Positions 10,501-18,210 of a stretch of 64,000 nucleotides of DNA are shown here, piece after piece. Every line of letters begins with the position of its first letter. The stretch's first letter is position 1. The notes under the pieces were generated by a model. That model was given only the letters and a program-made list of their open reading frames with translations. It had not been told where the DNA came from and searched no databases. The stretch comes from Lachnospiraceae bacterium (GTDB lineage Bacteria > Bacillota > Clostridia > Lachnospirales > Lachnospiraceae), in the NCBI GenBank assembly GCA_015056735.1, contig SVFT01000003.1:162178-226177 (forward strand), written 5' to 3'. The position numbers were made by a program, and so were the translations under genes.

Positions 10501-10666
10501 GAACCTTGCGGTTCAGGCGCTCCGCACCCGCAAAGTGAACATCCCGCGAAGGGCGCTTCGGTGCTTTGGAAGAAACCGTTCTTTTCAGCGGACGTTCCGC
10601 CGGTCTTTTATGTTTTTTCTTATCTTCCAGTTCATCGAGGAAGTCAAAATCATCAAATCTGCTCAT
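7577..10666 (-). CDS. Large membrane-anchored GH25 muramidase with Ig-like repeats
   Basis: 1029 residues in modular order. Residues 1-158 are a very basic, Arg/Lys/Pro-rich cytoplasmic tail with a repeat (PARRPRPE twice). A single membrane segment lies at ~160-181. An acidic stretch is followed by a beta domain at ~250-350 shared with the smaller GH25 protein. A Ser/Glu/Lys repeat (SESKE units, ~425-480) is a wall-spanning spacer. Three bacterial Ig-like (BIG2) domains span ~490-735. About 60 residues resemble wall-binding repeats (GWQTIDGKTYFFTKDGKPV). The GH25 catalytic domain (~825-1029) has [10 protein letters not shown] and VFADVESS. It leads the dTDP-rhamnose/export operon. The 158-residue cytoplasmic tail is unusual for a wall hydrolase and suggests contact with cytoplasmic or membrane machinery. 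Confidence 0.93.
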   Translation of the reverse strand: MSRFDDFDFLDELEDKKKHKRPAERPLKRTVSSKAPKRPSRDVHFAGAERLNRKVHTDAPEEPARRPRPEDPARRPRPEEPKIRTEEPRRTPRKNLREEVAKHAVRKPEKAVREPKRTDRKEARALKKQEKLRASADRRAKKKRRGGFLSGFLHMSAGDHIVVSTGILVLGLAVITGSVYMGTRMMEQEIGSFKELGGELTALSQNGESGLIAVTDARVAALNAVFETEEVDDEDDEDEEIDNSAPNEIVLNITSVERDLKIKFINKRGGKLISGIPFEASVKDPDGKTTTYKDDDKDGIIYKKELKAGTYEVSIIESSALSDYKYSTGAVTVKVKDKIEYKKIDVKDEIKTESEVNVAKEDTAIQEAETAPALKDTVEWVESTKKAIGSDDSDGSGEYQKIDKDDITDPSTTAMAVSRFRALEKEETESSESESGESESKESESKESESKESESKESESKETETKETEKEKEEEKEKEQPKKEITGVSITSAPSSMEVGDSTTLNAKVSGKNLDGDESVKWSVDDSSVASIDSSGKLTARKAGTVKVTATSSSDSSVKDSCSVEVKSGVSLSLDTTSLSMKVGETASIKASVSRGSVEWSVGDKSIVTVEDGKITAKAKGETTVTVKAKEDTSVTASCKITVSEKEGELTVTLDAEKLTVLTNETKELVATVSKESGSVSYTFESADKSIVTVSADGKKATLKGVKAGETTVTVTAKDDKGSASASCKVTVKLNPLDDDTSLLKDKDGNQVYIIDKNDKYVKATFADYYKYKKFYIQAKNVEYKYTGWQTIDGKTYFFTKDGKPVTGEQVIQGAKYTFDSKGVLQVNATSGLMGIDVSKWNGTIDWSQVKNSGVNYVIIRCGYRGSSSGALIQDPKFKANIKGAQAAGIKVGIYFFTQAVNEVEAVEEASMVLDLIKGYNISYPVFADVESSGGRADGISSAARTGAVNAFCKTIQNGGYKAGVYANKTWFTSKMNAPSLSGYKIWLAQYAAAPTYTATRHDLWQYTSKGKVSGISGNVDMNISYLGY

Positions 10667-10728
10667 TGGTTCGTGTTCCTTGTTGTAACATTATGTCAAC
10701 CAAATGTTCTGTCACAATTGTCGCAATA

Positions 10729-10756
10729 TTATAGCATTTTTACAGATAAAAGACAA
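10729..10756 (-). promoter_or_regulatory. Promoter for the GH25-rfb-wzm-wzt operon
   Basis: On the minus strand a -35 TTGTCT (10751-10756) is followed after 16 bp by a perfect -10 TATAAT (10729-10734). It lies in the end of the upstream SMR-type gene and just before the first gene of the operon, leaving an untranslated leader of about 55 bases. Confidence 0.6.
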
Positions 10757-11072
10757 CTATTCCAACCAAAATGCACAGGGTTCCGGCGATCTTGCGGCAG
10801 GTCACCTTTTCTCCGAAAAAGAAGCGTGACAGAAGCAATACCAGAATAAATCCAAGCGATTCGATCACCGGCCCGTTCTTGTACTCCATGCCGCGGAACG
10901 CAAAAACACCGACAAGTGTGGCGCCGAAAAACATACCGTAAGCGATGATCACATACGGGTTCAGATATTCCCAAATGAAAGAATCATGCTTTTTCATCGC
11001 GCTCTTCTTTAAAAGAATCTGCGATACGGACGAGATCACAACGGAAGATACATACAGCAAATAAGGGCTCAC
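10740..11072 (-). CDS. SMR/EamA-type small membrane protein, subunit B (ArnF-like flippase candidate)
   Basis: 110 residues with four predicted membrane segments, the size of EmrE-type small transporters. LNPYVIIAYGMFFGATLVGVF and the C-terminal GTLCILVGIVVFYL are typical of the DMT superfamily. The start is GTG and overlaps the TGA stop of the partner gene (GTGA), so the two are made as a pair and probably form a heterodimer. Paired 110-125-residue proteins of this kind in glycan loci (ArnE/ArnF) flip undecaprenyl-phosphate sugars. A drug-export role cannot be excluded, but the context favours sugar-lipid translocation. Confidence 0.7.
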   Translation of the reverse strand: MSPYLLYVSSVVISSVSQILLKKSAMKKHDSFIWEYLNPYVIIAYGMFFGATLVGVFAFRGMEYKNGPVIESLGFILVLLLSRFFFGEKVTCRKIAGTLCILVGIVVFYL

Positions 11073-11446
11073 TTCACATCCTCCGTTTCCGCATTGATGA
11101 GTACGGTACCCAAAACCACAAAGGCGATGCCGATCAGGTTTTTGACCGTAAGGCTGTCACGAAAGATCACAAGCGCCCAGACCGCAGACCATACCACGGC
11201 CATCGCCCGGTTCGCATATGCAACGGAAAGCTCCGTCCGCTTGATCACCTGCTGCCACAGGATTGCATAAATGCCGAGAGCCACGATCTCCAGCGCATAA
11301 AACAGGATAAAACGCGCAGAAAGCACAGGCTCACCCGATGCGAACTTGGCCATCACGCCGGAAAGGCTGAAAACCATGACAACACCCTGCAGGATCAGGA
11401 TATCCCGCAGGGTTATCTTTTTTTTCATCTTTATCTGATCACTCAT
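11069..11446 (-). CDS. SMR/EamA-type small membrane protein, subunit A (ArnE-like flippase candidate)
   Basis: 125 residues from the ATG that begins MSDQIKMKKK. The longer open frame upstream has no membrane pattern and would run over the divergent promoter, so it was not used. Four hydrophobic segments are visible: LQGVVMVFSLSGVMAKFA, FILFYALEIVALGIYAIL, AYANRAMAVVWSAVWALVIF and LIGIAFVVLGTVLI. The third carries the conserved AYANRA pattern of DMT transporters. It is translationally coupled to subunit B and transcribed divergently from a GtrII-like glucosyltransferase, whose lipid-linked donor it could help to flip. Confidence 0.7.
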   Translation of the reverse strand: MSDQIKMKKKITLRDILILQGVVMVFSLSGVMAKFASGEPVLSARFILFYALEIVALGIYAILWQQVIKRTELSVAYANRAMAVVWSAVWALVIFRDSLTVKNLIGIAFVVLGTVLINAETEDVK

Positions 11447-11476
11447 GGCATCAGTATACCACATCGGGGCACCCAA

Positions 11477-11505
11477 TTGCGAACAGAATGCGTTTGTACT
11501 ATAAT
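11477..11505 (+). promoter_or_regulatory. Promoter for the GtrII-like gene
   Basis: TTGCGA (11477-11482), a 17-bp spacer and a perfect TATAAT (11500-11505) precede the plus-strand gene starting at 11540. A GAAGAGGAG ribosome site lies between. Confidence 0.75.
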
Positions 11506-11539
11506 GAACACCATAATCGGTTTTGAAGAGGAGATGTGC

Positions 11540-13111
11540 ATGGCATCCATAAAAAGTCCCGCAGAGCTTGCGGGAATTATCCTTAACAAAATATCCAAAC
11601 AAGAGCGGCTCGCTTTCTGCAGTGCTTTCTTCAGCGGCCTGTTTTGTCACCTTTTTATCATCACCAACTCCATGTACAATAACGATGACATACGTTATTT
11701 ATTTACGCCCATGGACAGGCCTGATCTTGGAAGATGGCTGCTCACATATTTTGGCAGGATCTCCTCTTATTTCAGTCTGCCGGTCGTCAATCTGCTGCTT
11801 GCTCTCTTTTTTATCGGGCTGGCAATGATGACGATCACCGCGATCTTTGACTTAAAGTCGGGCCCCGGCATCTTCCTGATGTCCGCCATGACCGCAGTCT
11901 TTCCTTCCGTGGCGACGATCTTTTCTTTTACGTTTACAGCCGATCCGTATATGCTGAGCCTCTTCTTTGCGACCCTGGCAGCTTATTTTGTCACGCGCTT
12001 GAACAGGGGACGTTTTATCTGGATCCTCGGTTCTCTCTTCTTAATGCTCAGTGTGGCGATCTATCAGGCTTACCTGCCGTTCACGCTTCTTCTGATGCTC
12101 CTTTGGTACATCGCGGCGATCCTCTCGCCGGAGCGTTATGATAACGGCACCCTGATCCGTAAAGGGATTGACTATGTTCTGATGCTCGCAGTCGGCATGA
12201 GTGCCTATGCAGCCGGCATGAAGATCACACTTGCTTACAAGGGCGGTGCGCTGAAAGATTATCAAGGGCTCGCCGAAAGCTCTCTCCCCGGCCCTTCGAT
12301 GCTCCTTACCCGCATGAAGCTTGCTCTTACGGATTTTATCGAATTCTTTAAGCCCGCGCAGATCCTTTCATACAACAGCTTTATGAAGATCGCTCTGGCG
12401 CTGACGGTTCTGACTCTGCTTGCGGTGTTTGTCTGCCGCTTCGTACAAAAGAAAACCTATACGAGCGGTCTTCGGATCCTGCTGCTCGTTATCTCGCTTG
12501 CATGCATCCCGTTCTCGGTCAATGTTCTGTATCTGATCTCCGAGACGGTTCAATACCATATGCTGATGCGCCATGCATGGTGCATCCTGTTCATCGCACC
12601 GCTCATCCTGTTCGAGCTTTTCAGGGAAGAAAAGGATGCAAAAAGAACGCATGTCGCTCTCACGGAATGGTGCATGATCGCTGCTGTCACGATCGCGGTA
12701 TGGAACTATGTCCTGCTCGATAACATCGGCTACTACAATATGAACTTCCGCTACGAGAAGACCTATGCGCACTGCCTGGAGCTGCGTGACCGCATCAAAA
12801 ACGCTGATGATTATGACCGGCATTTAAAATTCTGCTTTGTCGGCCGCTACAGCAAACTCTTCAAAGCGGAAGGCACTGAAGAACTGTTGGAGAACATGAC
12901 CGGCATGAAAGGTGCCAAGATCGGCTCCGGCACCAGGATCTATGTCCCGTTCTTCCAAAACTGCCTCGGTGAGGACGTGGAAGGTGTGACAGACGCAGAA
13001 GAAGCAGCTATGAAAGAGAATCCGCTCTTCCAGGAGATGCCCGCCTATCCGGACGATGGCTGTATCCGTCGCATTGACGACGTATTGGTTATAAAGTTAA
13101 ATACAGATTGA
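11540..13111 (+). CDS. GtrII-type membrane glucosyltransferase
   Basis: 523 residues. The ATG at 11540 was chosen because AGAGGAG lies 6 bp before it. About nine to eleven hydrophobic segments fill residues 30-400, and a soluble ~100-residue C-terminal part ends the protein. Early on, SMYNNDDIRYLF is followed by DRPDLGRWLLTYFGR, the acidic pair and GRW motif of the Glucos_trans_II (GtrII) family, which transfer a sugar from undecaprenyl phosphate to a surface polymer outside the membrane. A GtrB-like GT2 gene at 15220-16182 and the SMR-type pair nearby could complete such a three-part system. Family membership is judged by motif only. Confidence 0.72.
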   Translation: MASIKSPAELAGIILNKISKQERLAFCSAFFSGLFCHLFIITNSMYNNDDIRYLFTPMDRPDLGRWLLTYFGRISSYFSLPVVNLLLALFFIGLAMMTITAIFDLKSGPGIFLMSAMTAVFPSVATIFSFTFTADPYMLSLFFATLAAYFVTRLNRGRFIWILGSLFLMLSVAIYQAYLPFTLLLMLLWYIAAILSPERYDNGTLIRKGIDYVLMLAVGMSAYAAGMKITLAYKGGALKDYQGLAESSLPGPSMLLTRMKLALTDFIEFFKPAQILSYNSFMKIALALTVLTLLAVFVCRFVQKKTYTSGLRILLLVISLACIPFSVNVLYLISETVQYHMLMRHAWCILFIAPLILFELFREEKDAKRTHVALTEWCMIAAVTIAVWNYVLLDNIGYYNMNFRYEKTYAHCLELRDRIKNADDYDRHLKFCFVGRYSKLFKAEGTEELLENMTGMKGAKIGSGTRIYVPFFQNCLGEDVEGVTDAEEAAMKENPLFQEMPAYPDDGCIRRIDDVLVIKLNTD

Positions 13112-13128
13112 ATTTTGAGAGGAACAAT

Positions 13129-14172
13129 ATGACAAATCCAAACGATCTTCCCAGAAAGAAAAAACGCAAAAAGCGTAAAAAAACCAAAAAGCAGATCTTC
13201 CTGCATTTTCTTCCGCATATCCTGTTTTTTGCAGCGGTGGTCATCATCGTCACGATCGGCGTGATCAAACTGAGCGCCTGGAACAAAGGCGTCAAATCCG
13301 ACTATGATCCCAACGCGACCGACACAGGCTTCGATACGGAATCGATGGATTTCTACAGTGCGCCCACGGAAGAACAGACCTCCGGGCAGAAAGATGACGG
13401 TGTTAATTCCATCCTCCTGATGGGCAACAACGTACTGGCCAAATGGCGCGGCGAGAGCGACGGTATCGCTGCTCTGCTGGAACAGTATTCCGGCGGAAAA
13501 GTATATGATCTCTCCGTAGACCGGTCCTATATGAGCGTAAAAAACTTCCCGTTCGAAGAGGATTATCCGGGTGATGTATTCAGTTTCTACTGGATGGCCA
13601 ATTGCCTTGCCAACAATGATCTGACGCTCCTTCGCGATTATTCCAAAGTGTATGAAGGAGACGACCGCATCGCGGAGATCATCGCCACCGCCGAAAGCAT
13701 CGACATGAGCGCCATCGATACGCTCGTCATCTTCTACGACCATCATGACTATGAAGACGGCCGTCTGCTGCAGCGTGTCCATGGCGAGAATGAACGTCAG
13801 ACAGACTCCTGTGTAGAATGTTTGCGTCAGGGCATCCAGCTGATACGGACGAACTACCCGCAGATCCGGATCATCGTTGCATCGCCGTATTACAATTTTG
13901 TCGAGAAAGACGGCAAGCTCCTCCCCTCAGGCGAAACAGCGCTCAAAGAGAGCACGGAACTTGTACAGTACGGAACACTCGCCGATTATCTGATCGCATA
14001 TATGAACACGGCGGCAGAGCTCGGCTGCTCATTTGTCGATAACTATATCGGCACCATCAATGCGGACAACTACAAGGAATATCTTGACGATGAGCTGAAA
14101 TATCCGAATGCGGAGGGACGTGACCTTCTCGCAAAGCGGATCGCACGATTCGTTAATCCCGCAGCAGAATAG
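13129..14172 (+). CDS. Membrane-anchored SGNH-fold protein lacking catalytic residues
   Basis: 347 residues; the ATG at 13129 follows GAGAGG. A strongly basic N-terminus (RKKKRKKRKKTKK) and one membrane segment (~23-45) place the rest outside. The fold resembles SGNH/GDSL hydrolases: block I reads ILLMGNNVL, a middle block VIFYDHH, then RIIVASPYYNF, and block V reads DELKYPNAEGRDLLAKRI. In active members block I has Ser after Gly-Asp/Asn and block V has Asp-x-x-His; here these positions are Asn and Tyr. So the protein looks catalytically dead, or uses a different chemistry. It is 17 bp downstream of the GtrII-like gene in the same transcript. A binding or scaffold role in glycan O-acylation is inference. 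Confidence 0.65.
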   Translation: MTNPNDLPRKKKRKKRKKTKKQIFLHFLPHILFFAAVVIIVTIGVIKLSAWNKGVKSDYDPNATDTGFDTESMDFYSAPTEEQTSGQKDDGVNSILLMGNNVLAKWRGESDGIAALLEQYSGGKVYDLSVDRSYMSVKNFPFEEDYPGDVFSFYWMANCLANNDLTLLRDYSKVYEGDDRIAEIIATAESIDMSAIDTLVIFYDHHDYEDGRLLQRVHGENERQTDSCVECLRQGIQLIRTNYPQIRIIVASPYYNFVEKDGKLLPSGETALKESTELVQYGTLADYLIAYMNTAAELGCSFVDNYIGTINADNYKEYLDDELKYPNAEGRDLLAKRIARFVNPAAE

Positions 14173-14214
14173 AAAAAGCCCGTTACCGCGATTCGCGGCA
14201 ACGGGCCTTATTTT
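14173..14214. terminator. Bidirectional intrinsic terminator
   Basis: A 7+5 bp interrupted hairpin (GCCCGTT-a-CCGCG, loop att, mirrored to 14206) is followed by TTATTTT on the plus strand and has AAAAA (14173-14177) on its left. It can therefore stop both the plus-strand SGNH gene and the convergent minus-strand operon ending at 14220. Confidence 0.9.
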
Positions 14215-14219
14215 ACGAT

Positions 14220-15251
14220 CTATTCTTCTTCCTTATCGCTTAGCGCTTCTTCTCTGTATGCGCGGTAGTCTTCATAATCCTCATGCCAGGAAGCATACGC
14301 TTCTTCACTTCTGTGATCCGGCAGATCGTAATGCTCCGCCAGGTATTCACCAAGCGCCTCCGTCACCTTCTCGGCACCGTAAAGATTGACATGGTTGATA
14401 TCCTTAAAATCAGCTGCCGTATCGAAAAGATCCATCCGGTCGAAGAAATTGATGTAAGGCACCTCCAGTGCATCTGCCAATTTGTGAACGCCGGCCGTCA
14501 GCGCCATTTCCTCTTCATTCGCTTCATACGGCACCGTCACAAGCATAACGTCAATACCTCTGTCCCGACAGATCGACACGATCTTTTTGATGGATTCGAT
14601 CCCGTATGCGCTTTCGAGCAGATTCCCGTTTTCGGGTGCAACAGGTGCAGCCGGCTCAATCTGCTGCACTTCGAGCGTAAGCTCAAATCCTTTAAACAGA
14701 CGGGATTGATTGCGCTTTCTGAAATCATTGTTACCAAGCTCTTTCCATCTGTCGTGGTAGATATAGAGCGGTACAAGAAGTTCCGCGCGCGCAGCATTGT
14801 CCGGATACAGTTCGCATACGGTGCGGATCTTTGTCTCCGAAAGCGGAAACGCATCAACAAATTCATGGTAACCGATCAGTGTATTCTCCGGCTCGCTCTT
14901 GCCCCAGTAGTTGTCTACATTCAAAACCACCAGCTTCGGCTTGCAATAGTCAAGCGCCATCCGAAGCATCATCGGCTCACGGTCCATGTCGTTGTATTCC
15001 GCACACAGAATATAAGACGTGATCCCGTGCGCATTCCAGAGCTCAGCCGGGATCACACCGTCCATGATCGTACTGTTTCCGACAAAGAGCACATCTTCAT
15101 TGGTCTTGTTATGGAGAAAATCCTCCATTCTGTTATAGGACGCCTTCCGAAGGAGGGTGAAATGGATCGTATGCGCCAGCATCACGCCAAGCACGATCGC
15201 GATCACCGCCGCAAGCGTCTTAATGATCGTCTTCTTTTTGTTTCTTGTCAT
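14220..15251 (-). CDS. SGNH/GDSL-type membrane-anchored hydrolase or acyltransferase
   Basis: 343 residues from the ATG giving MTRNKKK; an earlier ATG at 15269 is possible. One membrane segment (~8-28) is followed by an exported domain. Block I is VLFVGNSTIMDGV with the nucleophile Ser in GNS, and block V is KDINHVNLYGAEK with the Asp-x-x-His pair. All three SGNH catalytic residues are thus present, in contrast to the degenerate relative at 13129-14172. Such proteins (DltD, AlgX/AlgJ-like) add or remove acetyl groups on surface glycans. The gene overlaps the GT2 gene by 32 bp and ends the operon that begins with a membrane acyltransferase, which would provide the partner activity. Confidence 0.75.
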   Translation of the reverse strand: MTRNKKKTIIKTLAAVIAIVLGVMLAHTIHFTLLRKASYNRMEDFLHNKTNEDVLFVGNSTIMDGVIPAELWNAHGITSYILCAEYNDMDREPMMLRMALDYCKPKLVVLNVDNYWGKSEPENTLIGYHEFVDAFPLSETKIRTVCELYPDNAARAELLVPLYIYHDRWKELGNNDFRKRNQSRLFKGFELTLEVQQIEPAAPVAPENGNLLESAYGIESIKKIVSICRDRGIDVMLVTVPYEANEEEMALTAGVHKLADALEVPYINFFDRMDLFDTAADFKDINHVNLYGAEKVTEALGEYLAEHYDLPDHRSEEAYASWHEDYEDYRAYREEALSDKEEE

Positions 15252-16182
15252 ATTCCAACTTTCTGACATGATACTGCACATCTTCCAGGATCTTCCGATT
15301 AGCCGCCACCGTATCTGCAAGAAGCCCGATCACAAAGGTAATGAATCCCAGAATGATCAGCGTACAAGCAAGGATCAGCGACTGCACGTGCCCGGACCCG
15401 CCTACGGTAAACAAAAGGATCAGATAGCGTACGCCGATCGCAAATCCGATGAGAAACGGGATCGCGCCGACGATCGTAAAGCACACGAGCGGGCGATACA
15501 TCATAAAGGCACGCAGGATCGTCAGCATGGAACGCTTCACATATGCCGCCATGCTCTTAAAGAGTCTCGACGGGCGAAGCTCTGCATTGGTCCTTACGGG
15601 AACAGACGTGATCCCCATCCGGTTTCTGCCGGCCTGCACGATCGTCTCGAGTGTATAGGTATATTCATTGATCACGTTCATATGAAGCGCAGCCTCACGG
15701 CTGAGTGCGCGGAAACCGCTCGGTGCATCCGGAATATCCGTTTTGGAAGCTTTTCGCACAACAAAACTGCCGAAATGCTGCAGTTTCTTTTTAAGAGGAC
15801 TGAAATGCGCCGTCTCGTCGATCGGTCTGGCGCCGATCACAAATTCCGCCGTCCCGTCAAGGATCGGACGGATCAGCTTCTCGATATCATCGGCACAGTA
15901 CTGGTTATCGGCATCGGTATTGACGATAATGTCGGCTCCAAGCCGCAGACATGCATCAAGTCCCGCCATGAAACCGCGCGCAAGCCCTTTGTTGCAGGGG
16001 AAGCTGACAATATGATGTACGCCCCAGTTACGGGCCACCTCTACCGTATTGTCCCTGCTGCCGTCATTGATGATCAGGTATTCGATCGTGTCTACGCCCG
16101 GGATCGACTTGGGAAGCGCATTCAGTGCGATCTCCAAGGTCCCGGCCTCATTATAGCAGGGGATCTGTATGATCAGTTTCAT
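15220..16182 (-). CDS. GtrB-like family 2 glycosyltransferase
   Basis: 320 residues. The N-terminal GT-A domain has IQIPCYNEAGTLEIAL, the nucleotide-binding YLIINDGSRDNT, VNTDADNQY (DxD) and the acceptor loop FVIGARPID. Two membrane segments near ~230-252 and ~265-290 and a charged tail follow, the layout of GtrB/DPM1-like enzymes that load undecaprenyl phosphate with a single hexose. The product would be a lipid-linked sugar needing a flippase and a GtrII-type transferase, both of which are candidates in this region. It overlaps the downstream SGNH gene and follows cotH by 15 bp. Confidence 0.9.
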   Translation of the reverse strand: MKLIIQIPCYNEAGTLEIALNALPKSIPGVDTIEYLIINDGSRDNTVEVARNWGVHHIVSFPCNKGLARGFMAGLDACLRLGADIIVNTDADNQYCADDIEKLIRPILDGTAEFVIGARPIDETAHFSPLKKKLQHFGSFVVRKASKTDIPDAPSGFRALSREAALHMNVINEYTYTLETIVQAGRNRMGITSVPVRTNAELRPSRLFKSMAAYVKRSMLTILRAFMMYRPLVCFTIVGAIPFLIGFAIGVRYLILLFTVGGSGHVQSLILACTLIILGFITFVIGLLADTVAANRKILEDVQYHVRKLEYDKKQKEDDH

Positions 16183-16197
16183 GTTGTTCCTCCGTTC

Positions 16198-18210
16198 TTA
16201 TTGTCCCGCGATCAGAATACTTCCATCCTGATCGTTTGTATAAGATGCCACCAGATACAGTGGCTCGTCATCAAGCGGTTTTGCCCAGTCATACGGTTCC
16301 AGTGTATAACCGTTCAGCCACTCCCGGAAGGTATATCCTTCCATCGAAGGCTCCGGCGGCTCCTCCGCCCGCTCACCGATCAGATTCTCCACATAGGAGA
16401 CGTAGAGATCGCCTTCACCGCCGTCTAAGTATACACGCTTACTCTCTCTTCCATCAAGCCAGAGGCCTGTCAGATACGCTTCTCTCTTTTGGAGAAAATC
16501 CCGCAAAGCCTCCACTTCCTTATCAAGCGCTTCCAAGCGCTTCCGGTCGTCCTCTCCTTTGTTCCGTCCCCATCGAACGCCGTCCATGATCGTGGCAGCA
16601 CGCAGTTTTTCCGCCTCTTTCGACAGTCCGGTTTCCAGGCTCTCCAGGTACGGCAGGAAGTCCGCACGGTACAGTTCTTTCACGCGCGCCACAAAATCAG
16701 GCTTCTCGTACAGGTGAGACCAAAGCGTGAAATCATCCATCGGAAGCGCCGCAAAAAGCCCTGTCGGCGATACGCTGCTGATATAATTCTGGTTCGTAAG
16801 GGGAGACATGATCGGATTTCCGAGGCTCATGTCATAGTCCCAGGCAGGGCCCGCATGCAAGCGGTCATCCCCGCGCTCTTTATAATAATACTGGCTTGTA
16901 GAAGAGGCATCATAGTTGCGCGTGATCTCTTCCACCAGATATTTGCGCACAAAGCTGTCCAGGTCAATGTGATCGGTATAGGCCTTTCCGGTCCCCGGAT
17001 CCTTTCCGTCTTCCGTAAAAAGGGCATCTTCAAATGTCTGCCACACGCCGGCGATATACCGCACCTGCTGCATATCCGCGATCTGCGGGCTCTTGATCGT
17101 AACCGGCTGTCCGTTCTTTGTGACGAAATAGCTCATGTTCTCGGCGATCCTAGAAGGTCGCTCGATCTCCAAAAGATACCCGCCGGAAAGATCCGTCGTT
17201 CCAAGCTGCGTTTGATATCCCATGAGTTTCATGCCGTTTTCAAGGATCGCATCTTCGATCCTGCCGCGTACGGCCTTGTCCTTTTTTTCAAGGAGACTGC
17301 GGTCCGGGACCGTATACGCTTCGAGATCCGCAATGTCCACGCGGCCCCTGCCGATCTCAACCTTCTCACAGAGCTGATAGCATCCCATGTATTCCCCGTT
17401 CAGATACAGATCCGTAAAGCATTCATCCGGCGTAAAGGGAAGGCCGGCCGCTTTGGCCATTCCGAGCGCGATATGATTGCGAAGAAGCGTTTTGTCCGAC
17501 CAGTTGCTCAGAAGATTCCAGCGGATGCCTTCGCCAAGTCCGCACAGATCCCTGCTCTGCGATAATGTCAGCTGAAGCGGTTTTTTGACCCAGTCAGCAG
17601 ACGTATTCCCGCGAACGCGCATGGATGCGATGCCGCTTTCAGTCGAGAGACCGCCATCCGCATCATAGAGCGTCATGTAAGCACCTTCTTCAGGCAGGTA
17701 GGGCTCCTCCAGCATAGAAGACTTCTTATCATTCTTCATAGAGATGTACATCACCGGAATATCGGACGAATACATCACTTCCAGACCATATCGGGCCGCA
17801 ATACGGGATTCCGCGCTTTCCAGGATCGTCAGCGTATGCATGCCCTCTTTCAGTTCCGGCACCTCTCCCCCCGGCAGATCCTCACCATCCAGGGCAAATA
17901 CCTCGCCGGCCGTGTCATAAAACGTGATACTCTTTCCTTTGCACATCGCAGGAAGGAACAACACATAGCCCGCACTTTTGTCATCATATTGAAGCGCGAT
18001 GCGCTCTGTTTTCAAAAAAGATACCGGCACCCGAACGTAAAGACTCGTCTCTTCTTCCGTCCAGGCGGCAGAATACTGCATGTTCCGATCGGCAAAAATG
18101 CGCGTGCCGTACCAGGCGAGAAAAAACGCCAGCGTCAGGACGGAAACCACGATCAGAAGTATGCCGCACGTTCTTTTATACTTGGTAGTATTCTTTAAAC
18201 CATTGAACAA
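16198..18210 (-). CDS. CotH-family kinase-like protein, membrane anchored
   Basis: 670 residues. One N-terminal membrane segment (~15-35) leads to a beta-rich region of ~150 residues and then the CotH domain (~180-560). Typical marks are SMRVRGNTSADW, KKPLQLTLSQ, NLLSNWSDKTLLRNHIA, LYLNGEYMGCYQLCEKVEI, GGYLLEIERPSR, SFVRKYLVEEITRNYDA and the catalytic HAGPAWDYDMSLG, whose Asp residues bind the metal. B. subtilis CotH phosphorylates spore-coat proteins. This protein sits instead in a glycan operon, overlapping the epimerase gene by 35 bp, so a surface role is more likely than a spore role. The C-terminal ~100 residues carry an InlB-type repeat (GYTFREWLNGY). The substrate is unknown. Confidence 0.88.
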   Translation of the reverse strand: MFNGLKNTTKYKRTCGILLIVVSVLTLAFFLAWYGTRIFADRNMQYSAAWTEEETSLYVRVPVSFLKTERIALQYDDKSAGYVLFLPAMCKGKSITFYDTAGEVFALDGEDLPGGEVPELKEGMHTLTILESAESRIAARYGLEVMYSSDIPVMYISMKNDKKSSMLEEPYLPEEGAYMTLYDADGGLSTESGIASMRVRGNTSADWVKKPLQLTLSQSRDLCGLGEGIRWNLLSNWSDKTLLRNHIALGMAKAAGLPFTPDECFTDLYLNGEYMGCYQLCEKVEIGRGRVDIADLEAYTVPDRSLLEKKDKAVRGRIEDAILENGMKLMGYQTQLGTTDLSGGYLLEIERPSRIAENMSYFVTKNGQPVTIKSPQIADMQQVRYIAGVWQTFEDALFTEDGKDPGTGKAYTDHIDLDSFVRKYLVEEITRNYDASSTSQYYYKERGDDRLHAGPAWDYDMSLGNPIMSPLTNQNYISSVSPTGLFAALPMDDFTLWSHLYEKPDFVARVKELYRADFLPYLESLETGLSKEAEKLRAATIMDGVRWGRNKGEDDRKRLEALDKEVEALRDFLQKREAYLTGLWLDGRESKRVYLDGGEGDLYVSYVENLIGERAEEPPEPSMEGYTFREWLNGYTLEPYDWAKPLDDEPLYLVASYTNDQDGSILIAGQ

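Noticed and set aside
15157..16428. A 423-codon plus-strand frame across the GT2 and CotH genes
   Set aside because: Antisense to two overlapping genes with clear motifs; no start signal and no domain.
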